This document shows positions 14,194-25,869 of a DNA stretch of 64,000 bases, piece after piece. A model generated the notes under the pieces. It was not told the origin of the DNA, made no database searches, and worked only from the letters and a program-made list of their open reading frames with translations. The stretch is taken from the NCBI GenBank assembly GCA_963662155.1, contig OY759274.1, positions 18,367,916 to 18,431,915 on the forward strand, in the 5' to 3' direction. The DNA comes from Lamellibrachia columna (taxonomy: Eukaryota; Annelida; Polychaeta; Sabellida; Siboglinidae). Position numbers and translations under genes: made by a program. Position 1 is the stretch's first letter. The number at the start of each line of letters is the position of its first letter.

Positions 14194-15813
14194 GTCTGTC
14201 GTGCCACAAACAGGCGGAGATGAATTTTATTTAGCAGCTAGCTCTTCTCTAGAGACTCTAGGCAGTCAAAGTGCTCCACTTGGATTGGGGAACAGCTGGC
14301 ATCCTGACGTCGCTCCATCTTCTGATGACCACCAGTTGACATCTCTCGACGGTCTGACGCCCGTTTATCGCTCGCTGACCTCTTCTTGGGACATATATAA
14401 TTACTCCATTGATTGTCCAATATATCTAGTTTCGAATACGTCGATTTTCTTGTCTTGGCTTCGTATGGGATACCATGTTTCGCATCCGTACTGCAGGGTT
14501 GGTAGAACGTTTGAGCTGTGCCGAATTTTGACGTCATGCTAAATTTCTTGCCATTTCAAATTGTCCCTGAACTGATGCTAACGCTAACGCACACTTTCCC
14601 TAATTTGCAGTTATGCAATTAACTATATGTGCTTAGACAAAAAACTGTATTAATAAAGGAATGTAAACATTTAATAAACAATCAATGTCCATCGAATTAG
14701 TGACAACTTGCTCAAACGACGCCGTCGCTTAGAATATGTTAATGGTACAAACTGTACTTGTCAATGGTGCATGCTTTGTGTTACGCGCAATGACAGCGTT
14801 GCTTACTTACTTACTAAAGACGAAACCATATATTTTAGTTACACATAAGCTGTTACTATTATATTTCCTATGTTAATGTTTTCTTCAATTGAGCACACAC
14901 TGAAAAAAGCACAGTGACCAGGTATCCCTGGTTTTAGGGCATGATTGTGTGAGTTATACAATGGCTTGACAGTTCGATTCAACAGCTGCCATGCTAATAT
15001 TTTCCATATTACTGTTGTTTCCTAGCCCTTTCTAATGTTTTGTAAAATAATCTCTATAAACAGGGTTGATAAGGCAAAATTGGGAATGAGGAATCTAAGA
15101 AAGTTGGTCTGATCGGGAAGTCGAATGAAAGGGGTGGAGTTAATCCTCCCCCAGTTTATATGTAACAAACACGATTAAACATTCTGGCGGATGGTACGAA
15201 CTGGCGCTGTTCTTTGTGAAGCTGCTCTGTTGTCCGTGGCTAATTTAAATGTGACAACTCATGATGATTGTTACGCATTGAACTGTGATATCGGTGATTA
15301 TGGCGGTTATCCAGTAGAACTGGCGATAAAGGATGCAACACCCAAGAAACAAGAGGACTACACCTCGCTGCTTACCTGCTGCTTTGATAATACAGCTACC
15401 ACGTATACGTAAAATCGGCAGTTTTATTTGGCTTACAAAGATTGATAAGAAAGGCCAAAGCCGACGGATTGTGTGAGGAATGTGTGGTATTAAGTGGGAC
15501 GTGGAGGTTCAGACCAACCAAGTTACAACAAACAAATGGCGATAAATCTCCCCCATGGATATGGGATCTAATGGCGGGAGATCATATTATCAGATGTTCT
15601 AATATAAAAAGTTTGAAATGTGGATGTTGACACCTGCATCAATGTAGATACTACATTACAAATGCAAACATCATAATTATTATACACAATGGTTAAGGCG
15701 TCAAGTTAAAAATTTTATTTTAAAATCAGTTACTTTTTACAAAGCTATCTACCATGGTGTTTTTAATCACTACAATCATCCTTAACATTATGTTATATAA
15801 AACCATGCAATGC
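14194..15813. other. No gene established
   Basis: Two plus-strand frames (15191-15412 and 15442-15630) look mildly protein-like but have no recognisable domain and no clear splice sites. The rest is AT-rich and featureless. Confidence 0.4.
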
Positions 15814-15837
15814 CTCTTTTGACACGGGGTCCAATAA
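15814..15837 (-). pseudogene. Orphan exon-4-like piece of the peptide gene family
   Basis: On the minus strand, a 24-nt segment preceded by an AG acceptor encodes IGPRVKR in the phase used by exon 4 of genes A and B, including the Lys-Arg. The flank AAACCATGCAATGC matches AAACCATACAATAC next to the true exon. The donor is GC (GCATTG) where gene A has GTATTG. I found no cysteine-rich exon downstream, so this looks like a relic of another family member. Confidence 0.45.
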
Positions 15838-16378
15838 CTGTAAATAATGAAATACACCTGTGTAAGTGGTTTGACATAACAGAATGTTGATATAGATAAA
15901 ACTCAAAGTAGTTAAGTTAGTTTTCTAACAATATACAGCACATGTGTGCATAGCAATTACTATACAAGTGAACATTGCAAATGTTATTAGTGTCAGAGTC
16001 CGTGTAAGCGTCACTCCTATTAACACAAGGAGTCACTCGTCAATGTTAACACACACTAATAAGATAATAAACGCAATACGTGATTGTAAAATTAGCATCA
16101 GAATATCACAAAGCATCATACTTCGAATTAACTGGAACTTCTACACGTATACTCGCACACTCGCACAATTGCACTCAAGCACATACGAGCATTCTGCTAA
16201 ATAGCGAAGTGATTCGCCCGTGAATTGTACGAGACGGTGGCGGAGAAGCACAATTAATTGGACGAGGCCGGTTAGTTGTGCTACTCTGTCAGCCGTCGAG
16301 TACGGTTTGCTGCAAGGTGCAGCGAAGTGGAACGTGAATGTGCCAGCGGTAATGGTGGCCCCACAGAGGATGCCTGGC

Positions 16379-16765
16379 AGAGCAGTTTGTTGGCGGGTTT
16401 GTTGTGTCGACGTAGACATCACTGCAGGTGCCAATGATAGGGAGGGAGGGAGGGAGGGAGGGAGGGAAGGAGGGAGGGGGGAGGGAGGGAGGGTGGGTGG
16501 GTGGGAGGGAGGGGTGAGGGAGGGAGCAGTTTGTTGGCGGGTTTGTTGTGTCGACGTAGACATCACTGCAGGTGCGATTGATAGGGAGGGAGGGAGGGAA
16601 GGAGGGAGGGGGGAGGGAGGGAGGGAGGGGTGAGGGAGGGAGGGAGGGGGAGGGAGGAGGGAGGGAGGGACCTGCCTGCTTCCATCCCCGCCTCCCTCCC
16701 TCATGCATGCGTGTGTGCGTGCGTTGGAGTCCAATGTAAGGGGCTGTCCTTTTCTGCCGGGGGAG
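16379..16765. repeat. (GGGA)n array with a duplicated 147-bp block
   Basis: A unique-looking block (GCAGTTTGTTGGCGGGTTTG ... GACATCACTGCAGG) occurs at 16379 and again at 16526, each followed by GGGA repeats. The right end (16680-16765) contains, in reverse, the segment GGCAGAAAAGGACAGCCCCT, also present at 43826, and so links to the repeat family at 43663-44660. Confidence 0.85.
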
Positions 16766-17130
16766 GATGAAAGATGGAGAGGGGGCAGCCGATAGAAAAG
16801 TATGGAAAGAAACAACAGAAAGAGTGGCTCGACAATATTTTACCTGACCCTAACCCATGTATAGCAGGGTACAAAGAGGAAAAGCACGGTTAGTTTGGTA
16901 AAAAAAATTATGTTTAATAAATCCAAGAATGTGATCAACATTTTCATAAACAGTGTATAAATTGCATACGAGATAAAACATTTCAATACAAAGTTTGCAA
17001 AATTTTAGCACACCTCTACAGACATGGTGTTGTGTGACTATGGTGCACCATTCAGAAACCTGGTGCCTATGACAGTGACAGGATTCTCCCCATAGCCTTT
17101 TCTCCTGACACACCTATCTCACTAACTGAC

Positions 17131-17290
17131 CTATCTCACGCTTGACGAGGCCGCCATCATTGCTGACCATGATGCTCCACAACTGGAGAGTGGACTGGAA
17201 GGTGGCGGCCACCATCCTGTTACAGTTCTCCTGGCCAGTGTTGAGCACCTTGGCATTGAGAACCACCTGATCTATCAAATCCATCAGACA
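17131..17290 (-). other. Exon of an unidentified duplicated gene (block B)
   Basis: The minus strand is open through LMDLIDQVVLNAKVLNTG and MVAATFQSTLQLWSIMVSND, ending at a GTCAGT donor after 17131. The counterpart at 47591-47690 on the plus strand reads MVAAAFHSSTQLWNVMISND with the same donor. Conservation of the frame, mostly with conservative replacements, suggests a once-coding exon. I cannot name the protein. The 5' boundary is approximate. Confidence 0.45.
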
Positions 17291-17821
17291 CGGACTAGTC
17301 CACGAAAGGTGGCAGCGTGCAGTCCTTCATCCTGTCTCACACAAACACACAAGTTACATAGATCTGTAGATCTGCTTCAATGAAACAGTTCGCACACCCA
17401 CACTTTGGTATTCTGCTGTGGAAAATTACAGAATCAACCAATCATATGTATCTCTGTTTGAGCAATATGCATTTTACCAGATGGTTGTACTCATATAAAT
17501 GACGTACTCTTCTTGACTACAGCATGCTCATCAAAATAAAATATCCCTGGATAAGAAGGATGTACAGGGAAAGAATAAATAACAACATTAAACAAATCAA
17601 GCTGGTTACCAAAACAAAAGCCTTTACCACTCAGCGCCAATACTGATTTATTAGAACAACCGTAAAAGTTAGTTTTTCAATCTAATGTGACATTCTCCCC
17701 TCCCCCACCATTCATCGTTACAGTTTTTGCAATGTTTGTTCCAGTCATGAATCCAATGAATTTCCAAGAGAACCATGAATGGCCTGCTTCCAAGGCGATT
17801 ATGTCTACTTATGACATCAAC

Positions 17822-17927
17822 CTGTACCAACACACAAAGTGGGGATAGGTAAGAGCGATCCGATTGAAGTGACCCTTGATATTGTTCACTCTTTGTCCAC
17901 CAAAATTGTTCCTGGCTACTGCAGCAC
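17822..17927 (-). other. Exon of an unidentified duplicated gene (block B)
   Basis: Bounded by an AG acceptor after a T-rich tract (CTTTTTTACAG) and a GT donor at 17821-17820. The open frame contains NNFGGQRVNNIKGHFNRIAL and YPHFVC. The homologous plus-strand exon at 46476-46565 reads NNFDGPRVNGIKGHFNRIAV and YPHFVC. Function unknown. Confidence 0.5.
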
Positions 17928-17939
17928 CTGTAAAAAAGA

Positions 17940-18262
17940 CCTCAAGTAAAGGTATGTTTATGTTTACACAGCACTGTATCCAGTCCTTGGGATTGTTCAA
18001 CGTGCTTAACCGTTCACCCCCTGGCTGACCTGTTCATTCCAACACCATCTCAACTTCTCTGGGAAGCATTCAGCCATGCTGCAATTACTGTGCAAAGATT
18101 ATTCATTCACATTTCCACCCTTGTCTATACCTGGGTACTCATCTACAGCTGAGTGAACTGTGGTAATGTGGGGGAACAAAATTGCCAAAGCTTTGATACG
18201 ACAGCAATAGGATTTGAACCCGGGTTCCCTCAGCTGAGTCTGGCGTTCTAACATTGTGTGGT
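17940..18262 (-). mobile_element. tRNA-derived SINE
   Basis: Reading on the minus strand: tRNA-like head with B box GGTTCAAATCC (18210-18220), then TTTGGCAATTTTGTTC, GATGAGTACCC, GTAATTGCAGCATGGCTGAA, and the conserved 3' segment CAATCCCAAGGACTGGATAC. Same family as 46165-46440, where it occupies the equivalent position beside the same exon, so this insertion predates that duplication. Confidence 0.75.
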
Positions 18263-19814
18263 AGAAATATCATGAATAAATAAAGTTTTCATATTGCGAA
18301 GGCATAGGCATATTGAAAGAGATGACACAGTCAAATTCATGAAGTTTGTAACTTCTCATGAATACACACATAGACAAATTCCTAGCAGATATTTGTATAG
18401 TGTACACATCTATTGCCATAACCAAAATATTTACTTACCTGGGTACGTCTACTGATTTGCATCTTTAACAAAGAACAACACAGTTGCCTTGTTAACCTTT
18501 CATGGCTAACACTTGTCGAGGGAAATCTTCAGTTGATGCACTGTGGAAACATCTTGCTACTTGCTGCGCATTATTCCTTCAAGACAAAGACACTAGTGAA
18601 CAATAGTTACGTAGTAAATTAAGAAAGTGGCACCGGAACTTAGACTAAATACTACAATGAAAACAGTGGATTTTAGTGTTCTTGCAGTGTGAAGTTTGTA
18701 AAACTCAAATGCTGAGGGTCAATAGCACAATGCTATATATAATGGTGAATTTATTTAGGAAACTAACAACCATTCTTTGAAATTTTTTACCAAATACAAA
18801 CCTTACTAACCATATATATTATATATGTAGTTATGGCAAAATTTGGCTATGTCTACAGTATAGGCCCATGCTTAGAAGTTGTCAATTCTCTTATGACAGA
18901 ACACCCCACTTTAAGACCACCCCTTTTGATTGAGTAGGTGATTTTCAATGAGGGGTTCCACTGTATACCCTTTACATTAATTCCAAATGTTTCAAGAAGA
19001 TGGTGCCACATGCTGATACCATAAAGACGTCTTTGTTCATAGACACCAAAGAAACATGCTTTACCGACCGAGTTTTTTTAGTTTTTTACAACATATTGTA
19101 TCACAAAAATCATATTGTGGCTTAGTGTATCATTATAGCCCCACATTTATAAAAAAATTATTTCACCATCAATCAAACAAGATAAATGACTTCATTGTAG
19201 AGACAGGAACACCTGCATTTTGATTTGAAATAATGGAACAGAAGTAGCTTAATAATGAAATTACATGTACTGAACATGGGTCGATGTTCCAAATTAGAAT
19301 TTAAGGATATAAACTACTGTAATCACAATTTTTTTATTTGCATAATAGAACTAGCCTAAGAAGCCAAAATCGTTTCGGCTTGATGGATTCTAGAAATGTT
19401 AGTCTTCGGTTTGACACTGACTGATAGTATGTTTTTTAATCTGCCAGCATAATTATGCTAAGAAATCAGCCACGTATCTCTGTGTACTGTATCTGATTCT
19501 TCTCGTTGTGAAACTGCTTCTAATAATGTGATCTGATCCAATGCATACACAATCTCGTGCATACATTTATGACAGTAATTGTCTGTATTTCTTCTTTTAC
19601 AACTTACATACTGGCTAAACAGTCTACTCTATATCAAATTATTAAGAATGACATTGTACACTCTACAATGTCAGTTATTCATTCAATCCATTTTTGGTAA
19701 TTCAATCCAGTTTTGTGTGTCTGTGAGGAACTGATAGTTTTGTTTTGTGCATTAAGCTTGAATTTCAAAATGTCTTATATTATTAACAGGGATTAACGAA
19801 CACAGCGGTGTGCA
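18263..19814. other. No gene recognised
   Basis: AT-rich sequence with short open frames only and no recognisable motif or tandem repeat. Confidence 0.5.
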
Positions 19815-20110
19815 CATGAGTTGCATGAGTCAATGTTCGTTGACCCAGTTGCACAACCACGGAAAGGATATTTTTGAAGTCGCGCGTTACACGTACTAAA
19901 AGTTTAGCAATGTACGCTTCATATAAGTTAGCATCCCTCCTGATTGTATCCTATTGAGAAACGGTGGTGCCACAATGCAGAGCCTGGATAACCAAGGCTA
20001 GCTGAAGATGTGTGCGACAAACGGTGGCACCACAGCGTGGAACCTGGATAATCGAGACTAATTGTGAAGTTGAACACTCTAATCAGAACCGTGGTGCCAC
20101 ACTGTGGGCT
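19815..20110. repeat. Inverted homologue of 50262-50400 plus short degenerate repeat
   Basis: 19815-19950 is the reverse complement of a diverged copy at about 50262-50400 (shared ATACAATCAGGAGGGATGCT and TTGCTAAACTTTTA). Next to it, GGTGGTGCCACA-like units recur three times at about 60-bp spacing (19960-20105). Confidence 0.6.
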
Positions 20111-20301
20111 ACATCCCAACCAACAGGTTCATTTGCAGATGTCTGTGATACCATAATTTTTGACAGAGAGACTTCCCAGCTGTGGAGTATAAACTGTGAG
20201 TGAATGTTTTTCTCGGTGTAGCCTTTGACATATTTCATCTACATGAGTGCAACTCGAGTAATAGTTTGTTGTGATCAGTAAATGCAGTTGACGACTGTCC
20301 A

Positions 20302-23145
20302 CTACCTAACAGAACCGAACTGTGCCATGTCGATACTTGTGAATACCGGCTTCTTAGCCGTGGTAATGTCTCTCACTGGAGAGTGGATCTTGATCTGTCG
20401 CATGTGGGTATCTCGTCCATTCTGATGGTTCGACACCACAGTGATCTGGATCATAAATGTGCGTATTGGCCGTTCATGTATGTCTTTCAGTGGGATCACG
20501 ATCCACCCAGACAGTTCTGACAGATCGACGAGCTCAATCTCTGTCAGATTTTTTAAGTGGTTGCCAGTACGGATGGAGATCCTGCAAGAAATCACTGATT
20601 AGATGGATGCTATCAAATGTAATTGTTGGTCTTATTAATCATAATAACTAGTACCCACATTTCATCTGAATATATCAGGTTAATTAGAAATGAGATCACT
20701 AACTACTAGTTTACTACATCGCAATATGTTCAATTGAATGCCTTGTTATCAGGATCATTATTGACATACCAGGGATTAGAGAATATTTTTTTTAGAAATC
20801 TTATAATTTTATAAATATAAAAAAATTATTAGGGATACATGCCTAACTACTACATTTCTGATTTTTTACATAGTCAAAATATTCCAGCTAAGAGACTAAG
20901 AACTAAGTCTGTTTATGTAAAATTGTATTACAGGTGTACTATACAGGTCTGGCCCTAATATTCCTTATTTATATGATAATTTATTTATTTATATGCAATT
21001 CAATGCTGTATTATTTAATTGTATTTAATGTTTTATAAATGTTTTAACATGTACTTACATGTATTATGCAAATTCTATGGTTGCAAATGAAACAACTTAT
21101 TATTTTTGTATTACAGACCCTGAAGCATCATTCTTTAGTTCCCCCTTTACTGGATAGTTCCATCAAACGTCACACGTGCCTGCTTGGAGTGTAGCTCTCA
21201 TCGGCCTTGTAGTCCGCGTACAGACAGATATCCGTGATGGTCGTCTTTCTGCGGAACTGGATATTGATGAGGTGGGGCTGAGGACCATCAGACTGCCAGT
21301 AGGTGTCCAGGGAACCATCAATTAACTGATCCACACTAAAGCCTAGAGTAATCAGAATTACATCAGACTGCCAGTAGGTGTCCAGGAAACCATCAATTAA
21401 CTGATGCACACCGAAGCCTAGAGTAATCAGAAATACATCAGACTGCCAGTAGGTGTCCAGGGAACCATCAATTAACTGATCCACACTGAAGCCTAGAGTA
21501 ATCAGAAATACATCAGACTGCCAGTAGGTGTCCAGGGAACCATCAATTAACTGATCCACACCAAAGCCTAGAGTAATCAGAAATACATCAGACTGCCAGT
21601 AGGTATCCAGGGAACCATCAATTAACTGATCCGCAACAAAGCCTAGAGTAATCAGAAATACATCAGACTGCCAGTAGTTATCCAGGGAACCATCAGTTAA
21701 CTGATGCACACCAAAGCCTAGAGTAATCAGAAATACATCAGACTGCCAGTAGGTATCAATTAACTGATCCACACCAAGGCATAGAGTAATCAGAAATACA
21801 TCAGACTGCCAGTAGGTATCCAGGGAACCATCAATTAACTGATGCACACCAAAACCTAGAGTAATCAGAAATACATCAGACTGCCAGTAGGTATCCAGGG
21901 AACCATCAATTAACTGATCCACACTGAAGCCTAGAGTAATCAGAAATACATCAGACAGCCAGTAGGTATCCAGGGAACCATCAATTAACTGATCCACATT
22001 GAAGCCTAGAGTAATCAGAAATACATCAGACTGCCAGTAGGTATCCAGGGAACCATCAATTAACTGATCCACAAGGAAGCCTAGAGTAATCAGAAATACA
22101 TATGTTCTTAGATAATGAAGTTGAATTTCATAATCGACACATAAAAATGACTCAGCAAAGATTGATTACATATGATTAGGAACATGATAATAAATACATA
22201 CGTTGATATTCAAAGCGGTATGCATAAGTGTCAACAAAGTCACTCAACATTAGAGCTTTTGGATGGGAAATACTGCTCCGTCAGTCCTGCTTTGCCAGTT
22301 TTTTTAAGAAATGTCTTTTTTATTTATAAAAACAAACAAAACTTTATATAGTTATTGCACACGAAACTGTTCTAGGCATATTTAATTTTTTATTTATTTA
22401 GTCTCAAGCAATTTCACGTTCACTGTGAACGAGAAAGGCATGACAAAATAGCTACCCGTAAAAACGCTGAAAAAATTATTAAAACCCCTAGCTTTTTCAT
22501 GTTTAGACCTTAATTGACACTTATGGGTATAATTGACGTATAAAATAAGTAGGCGGTACCTCAAATCAGTAGTCCACTGCGTGAATTGGTAGGGTTGACA
22601 TTTAACAAGATTTAACAAGATTGCCATCCCATACAAGTTCTGGATGCCAAGTGGACAAGGAAGCCATTGGCTTATCAAGAATCCAACAATTTTCTCATCT
22701 ATGTGTAGCCTGCCCTTATCAGATAACTGTCAATTCTATTTTAAAACATATTCACAATACTAGCATTAACACAATCATTTGGCAGTTTGTTCTATTCATT
22801 TATTACCCTATGTGAGAAAGAGTACTTTCTCATGTCCAACCTACACTGCTCCTTAACTAATGCTGTTTTGTGTCCTCTGGTTCTACTGCCTTCTTTAAGT
22901 TTGAAGAACATATTCCTATCAACATCCTCATAACCATTCACTATTTTAAACACTTCTATTTGGTCTCCTCTTAGACAGGTATGACTTTGCTTGGAGAAAA
23001 TTTTACAATTACCTGGCTTGCAGGAAGACAGGGACCACACAGCATGGTGTCCCACTTCCCTCAAATATCCCTCTTTCTCCCCCTGGAGGGATCGACATCC
23101 TCTCCTCCCATCAGTTTCATCAAACTCATTGTTCGGTGATGCCAC
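20302..23145 (-). CDS. ANAPC10: Anaphase-promoting complex subunit 10 (APC10/DOC1)
   Basis: Three exons encode a protein very similar to animal APC10, the Doc-domain subunit that helps the APC/C ubiquitin ligase bind degron substrates processively. Exon 1 (23145-23013) starts MASPNNEF and ends [11 protein letters not shown]. Exon 2 runs from an acceptor at 21342 to 21180 and carries [29 protein letters not shown] and [13 protein letters not shown]. Exon 3 (20581-20302) carries [30 protein letters not shown] and ends near FGSVR. This splice form gives 191 residues, close to the usual 185. The C-terminus lacks a clear Ile-Arg tail, ending Val-Arg. Intron 2 would start with GC. The 3' splice site of exon 2 is multiplied (see 21287-22100), so longer isoforms are possible. 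Confidence 0.9.
21287..22100 (-). repeat. 75-bp tandem repeat duplicating the exon-2 3' splice site of ANAPC10
   Basis: Eleven units, ten of 75 bp and one of 63 bp. On the transcribed strand each contains TTCTGATTACTCTAG, which is the acceptor, followed by the first 55 or so nucleotides of exon 2 ([16 protein letters not shown]). Candidate exon starts after AG are at 22080, 22005, 21930, 21855, 21717, 21642, 21567, 21492, 21417 and 21342; the one at 21780 has mutated to AT. All unit lengths are multiples of 3 and no unit contains a stop in the gene's frame, so every acceptor leaves the downstream Doc domain readable. Confidence 0.92.
22560..22985 (-). mobile_element. CR1-like LINE 3' fragment in ANAPC10 intron 1
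   Basis: The minus strand reads [38 protein letters not shown] and [17 protein letters not shown], the typical C-terminal region of CR1/L2-type reverse transcriptases. The following tail matches 10190-10420. It starts about 30 nt after the exon 1 donor and stays in the exon 1 frame for about 70 codons. Confidence 0.82.
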
Positions 23146-23820
23146 TGATGGGTGTTACCCGGTGATGGTTGTTACCCGGTTGTCTTACTGTTACCAAAGT
23201 ATTTAGTTTTTGCCTTTAGCTAACCAAAACAGAATAACATTTATGTAATATTGTTCTTCTACTGCATTATATACAGAATGTCTGCAAATTGTCCAATTTC
23301 TGAGGTTGATTTTGGCTGTCTTTGGTAATTTATTATTCAAGCAGTAACATCAGTCAAAAATGCAATTTGTTAGCCCAGTAATTTGAGTTAATAAAAAATT
23401 TAACGTAGCTCCTCGAATTTGACTATTAAAGTCTTACGTGTCTCATGACCCTATTGTTTTATCAACTTATGCTCCTATTGCATACCATGATTTTTTAAAT
23501 CCATTATACACTTTTGATTTGTGGATGTATGTATATTTATTATAATTTGTATTTACGGATATAAGAATGATTAGAATTGGCTTTCTTTTCCTAAATAAAA
23601 GCATTCTTCTTCACACAATGGGCGGGTCCAGACTACGAAAAAAGGGTGCCCAGTTTTCCAATAAAACACCAGGAACAGCAATTATAGTTATCCACATTTC
23701 CACACGGACAGCACTTTCTAGACAACAGCACAGTGGAAAGTAAATACAAAATTGAATTTTTTTTATTATGTAACCTAATATATTCTAATTTATTTAAATA
23801 TCAATTTTTTAAAATTCAAG

Positions 23821-24845
23821 ATCCTGTCAATATGACTTACCAAAGTCGATACTGTGGATATACTGATGGTGCAGTTCCACGTTCTCTATGGAGATGACTT
23901 TAAATGATGCCAAGGACATTGAGCCAGGCTGTGTGCTGATTATGCCAAGGAATCAGGTCACGTTCCATGTATGTACATGGTTGTACTCAGAGCACACTGC
24001 AAACACAGCAGTGAGCTACAGTTTGATTCACTTTCCACTATTCAAGCACCTGATACTGATAAGCCACAATGTATGAAAGGAAAGTTTATATTGTGTGTAG
24101 AAAGGCGAAGCTGCATGTCCTGGGAGCTAATCCAAACCACATGGGACTCAGCGACATTACATAGGCTCAGCAAAATTACAACAAAGTCCTATCTCTGATC
24201 TGTTGGAACCCACTTTGGGATATTAGCTGTGCCTTAACCCTATCTACCCAGACTAATATGACTTTAGTTATGATCATAATCAATGCTTCAGTTTGGATTA
24301 CGTGTACTTGAAAAGAAAACCAAGCTTTTGCTTGTACGGTGAACGTCTGGAAGAGCTGTGGGCCCTGTCCCACTGATTCACATTGTCCTGTAGGCAATCA
24401 CCCACATAGCTCCAAAACTTGTCCCATAGGCTATCTAAATCCAATTCCTACTCAGTCACATTCAAGCAATGTGCAATAACAAAACTGCCCTGCTTCACAT
24501 GAGCAACCTGCACATTAGCATAACAAATGTAATCCACACATCTAAATGAGACATCAGTCTTAAGCATAGTTTCTATGAATTAGTCAGCATTTATAATCTT
24601 TAGTTTTAATATTTTAGTCAAATGTAGTAAGCAGGGAGACTCACCTATTTTGGGGGTGAGATAGACAATGAGGGCTATAATACTGTCCCCACTATGGTCT
24701 CTGTACAACTCCGTGATCAACAGGTCATTGACCATCATATGCAGCAGGAACTTCTGCATGTCTGTATGTATGATGCAGAAACAACAGCACTCAATCGGCT
24801 TTAGTTTTCAATGCCTGCATACACATATTCTGTGTACTATATCTA
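23821..24845 (-). other. Exons of an unidentified duplicated gene (block A)
   Basis: The clearest exon is 24645-24761: an AG acceptor (CATACAG), an open frame with [20 protein letters not shown] and DHSGDSI, then a GTGAGT donor. Further pieces at about 24300-24420 and 23830-23970 match the plus-strand exons at 49167-49270 and 49580-49730, but contain stops here. This set sits just upstream of ANAPC10 on the same strand. The protein is not recognised, and the copy is probably decayed. Confidence 0.42.
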
Positions 24846-25114
24846 ACCTATAAAGAAATGTCTGTTGTGTCCTATTCATGGCTGTATTTGTGGGCCAATC
24901 TAGATGAAACTCTACAAGGTGACCCAGGAGCCCCTTCTGACGAACATTGGGGGTAAGATGTGGAACCATCCACATGAGCCTCCGGGGGTGGTGGCTAAAA
25001 TTTTAAAAAGGCTTTATTTTGTTTTCTATATCATCATAAAGATAATAAATATGGCTGCCTTTCCTCCCCTCAATACCAGCATCACATCACCTACTGTCCT
25101 GTCAGTACACAAGC

Positions 25115-25450
25115 TTATATTAACTGTGTGGCCATGAGAGTCCTTGTTGACCACCACTGTCTCCGGTTTTGAGCAGCTTTGGTGAATTCTGTTGCTGAAT
25201 GCCTTACCCTCAGATTCTCATCCATCCATTGGGCTGTTGGCCATCCTCTATCAACATACCCGCTAACATCAAACATCTTCTTCCTTGCAATGTGACCAAA
25301 GTACCCAAGCTTCCTCGCCATCACTGTTCTTAATAGTCAACATTTCTTTTCAATCCAGCTAATAACCAACAGCCTTCTATAGCATCGTAGCTCAAGAGCA
25401 GCAACGCCCTTTTTGTCTGCCCATTTCAAACTCTCACCCCACCTACATAT
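25115..25450 (-). mobile_element. LINE reverse-transcriptase C-terminal fragment
   Basis: The minus strand reads ALELRCYRRLLVISWIEKKC then, after a stop, ARKLGYFGHIARK, GWPTAQWMDENLR and AAQNRRQWW, matching the 'C-Y-R-R-x-L-x-I-x-W ... K-L-x-Y-FGH ... R-W' tail of RTE/Jockey-type non-LTR elements. Dead fragment. Confidence 0.8.
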
Positions 25451-25747
25451 GTAGTATATCCTCAGTCTGAAATTATCAGTTTAGTCAACTGGACTAAATT
25501 TTGTTATTCAAATTCATTGTAACTCTACACAATAATAACAAATACAAACCAGAGCAAAGTTCTATCTAATGAAATAAAGTGAACAATAGCCTAGATTAGG
25601 GGAAGAACATTGTATAATGTTGTATGGATGGTTTAGAACCTTTGTGTTTGGGGAAATAGATTTGTACTTGGCAGAGACAGAATGCCACATGACACTGCTA
25701 TGTGCAGTAGTGTTGCAGAAGCTAGTTGTCCACCGGTGTGTATGTGA

Positions 25748-25868
25748 GTGAGACACGGTGTGTATGTGAGTAAGACATGGTGAGTCTACGAGTGAGACAC
25801 GGTATGTATTTGAGTGAGACACGGTGAGTCTACGAGCGAGACACGGTGAGTCTACGAGCGACACGATG
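25748..25868. repeat. 22-bp minisatellite, about 5-6 copies
   Basis: Repeats of GTGAGACACGGTGTGTATGT and GAGACACGGTGAGTCTACGA variants at 22-bp spacing. Confidence 0.85.
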
Positions 25869-25869
25869 T

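Noticed and set aside
15191..15630. Two adjacent protein-like frames
   Set aside because: No recognisable domain, splice sites or homologue within the window.
16141..16815. 224-codon Pro/Ser-rich minus-strand ORF
   Set aside because: Generated by (GGGA)n repeats and a duplicated block; low-complexity composition and no domain.
21170..22072. A stand-alone 300-residue repeat protein
   Set aside because: The frame is the repeated exon 2 boundary of ANAPC10, ending in its Doc domain; it is not an independent gene.
21287..22100. CRISPR-like array
   Set aside because: Contiguous direct repeats without unique spacers, in an animal gene; likewise the 31-, 40- and 28-bp arrays.
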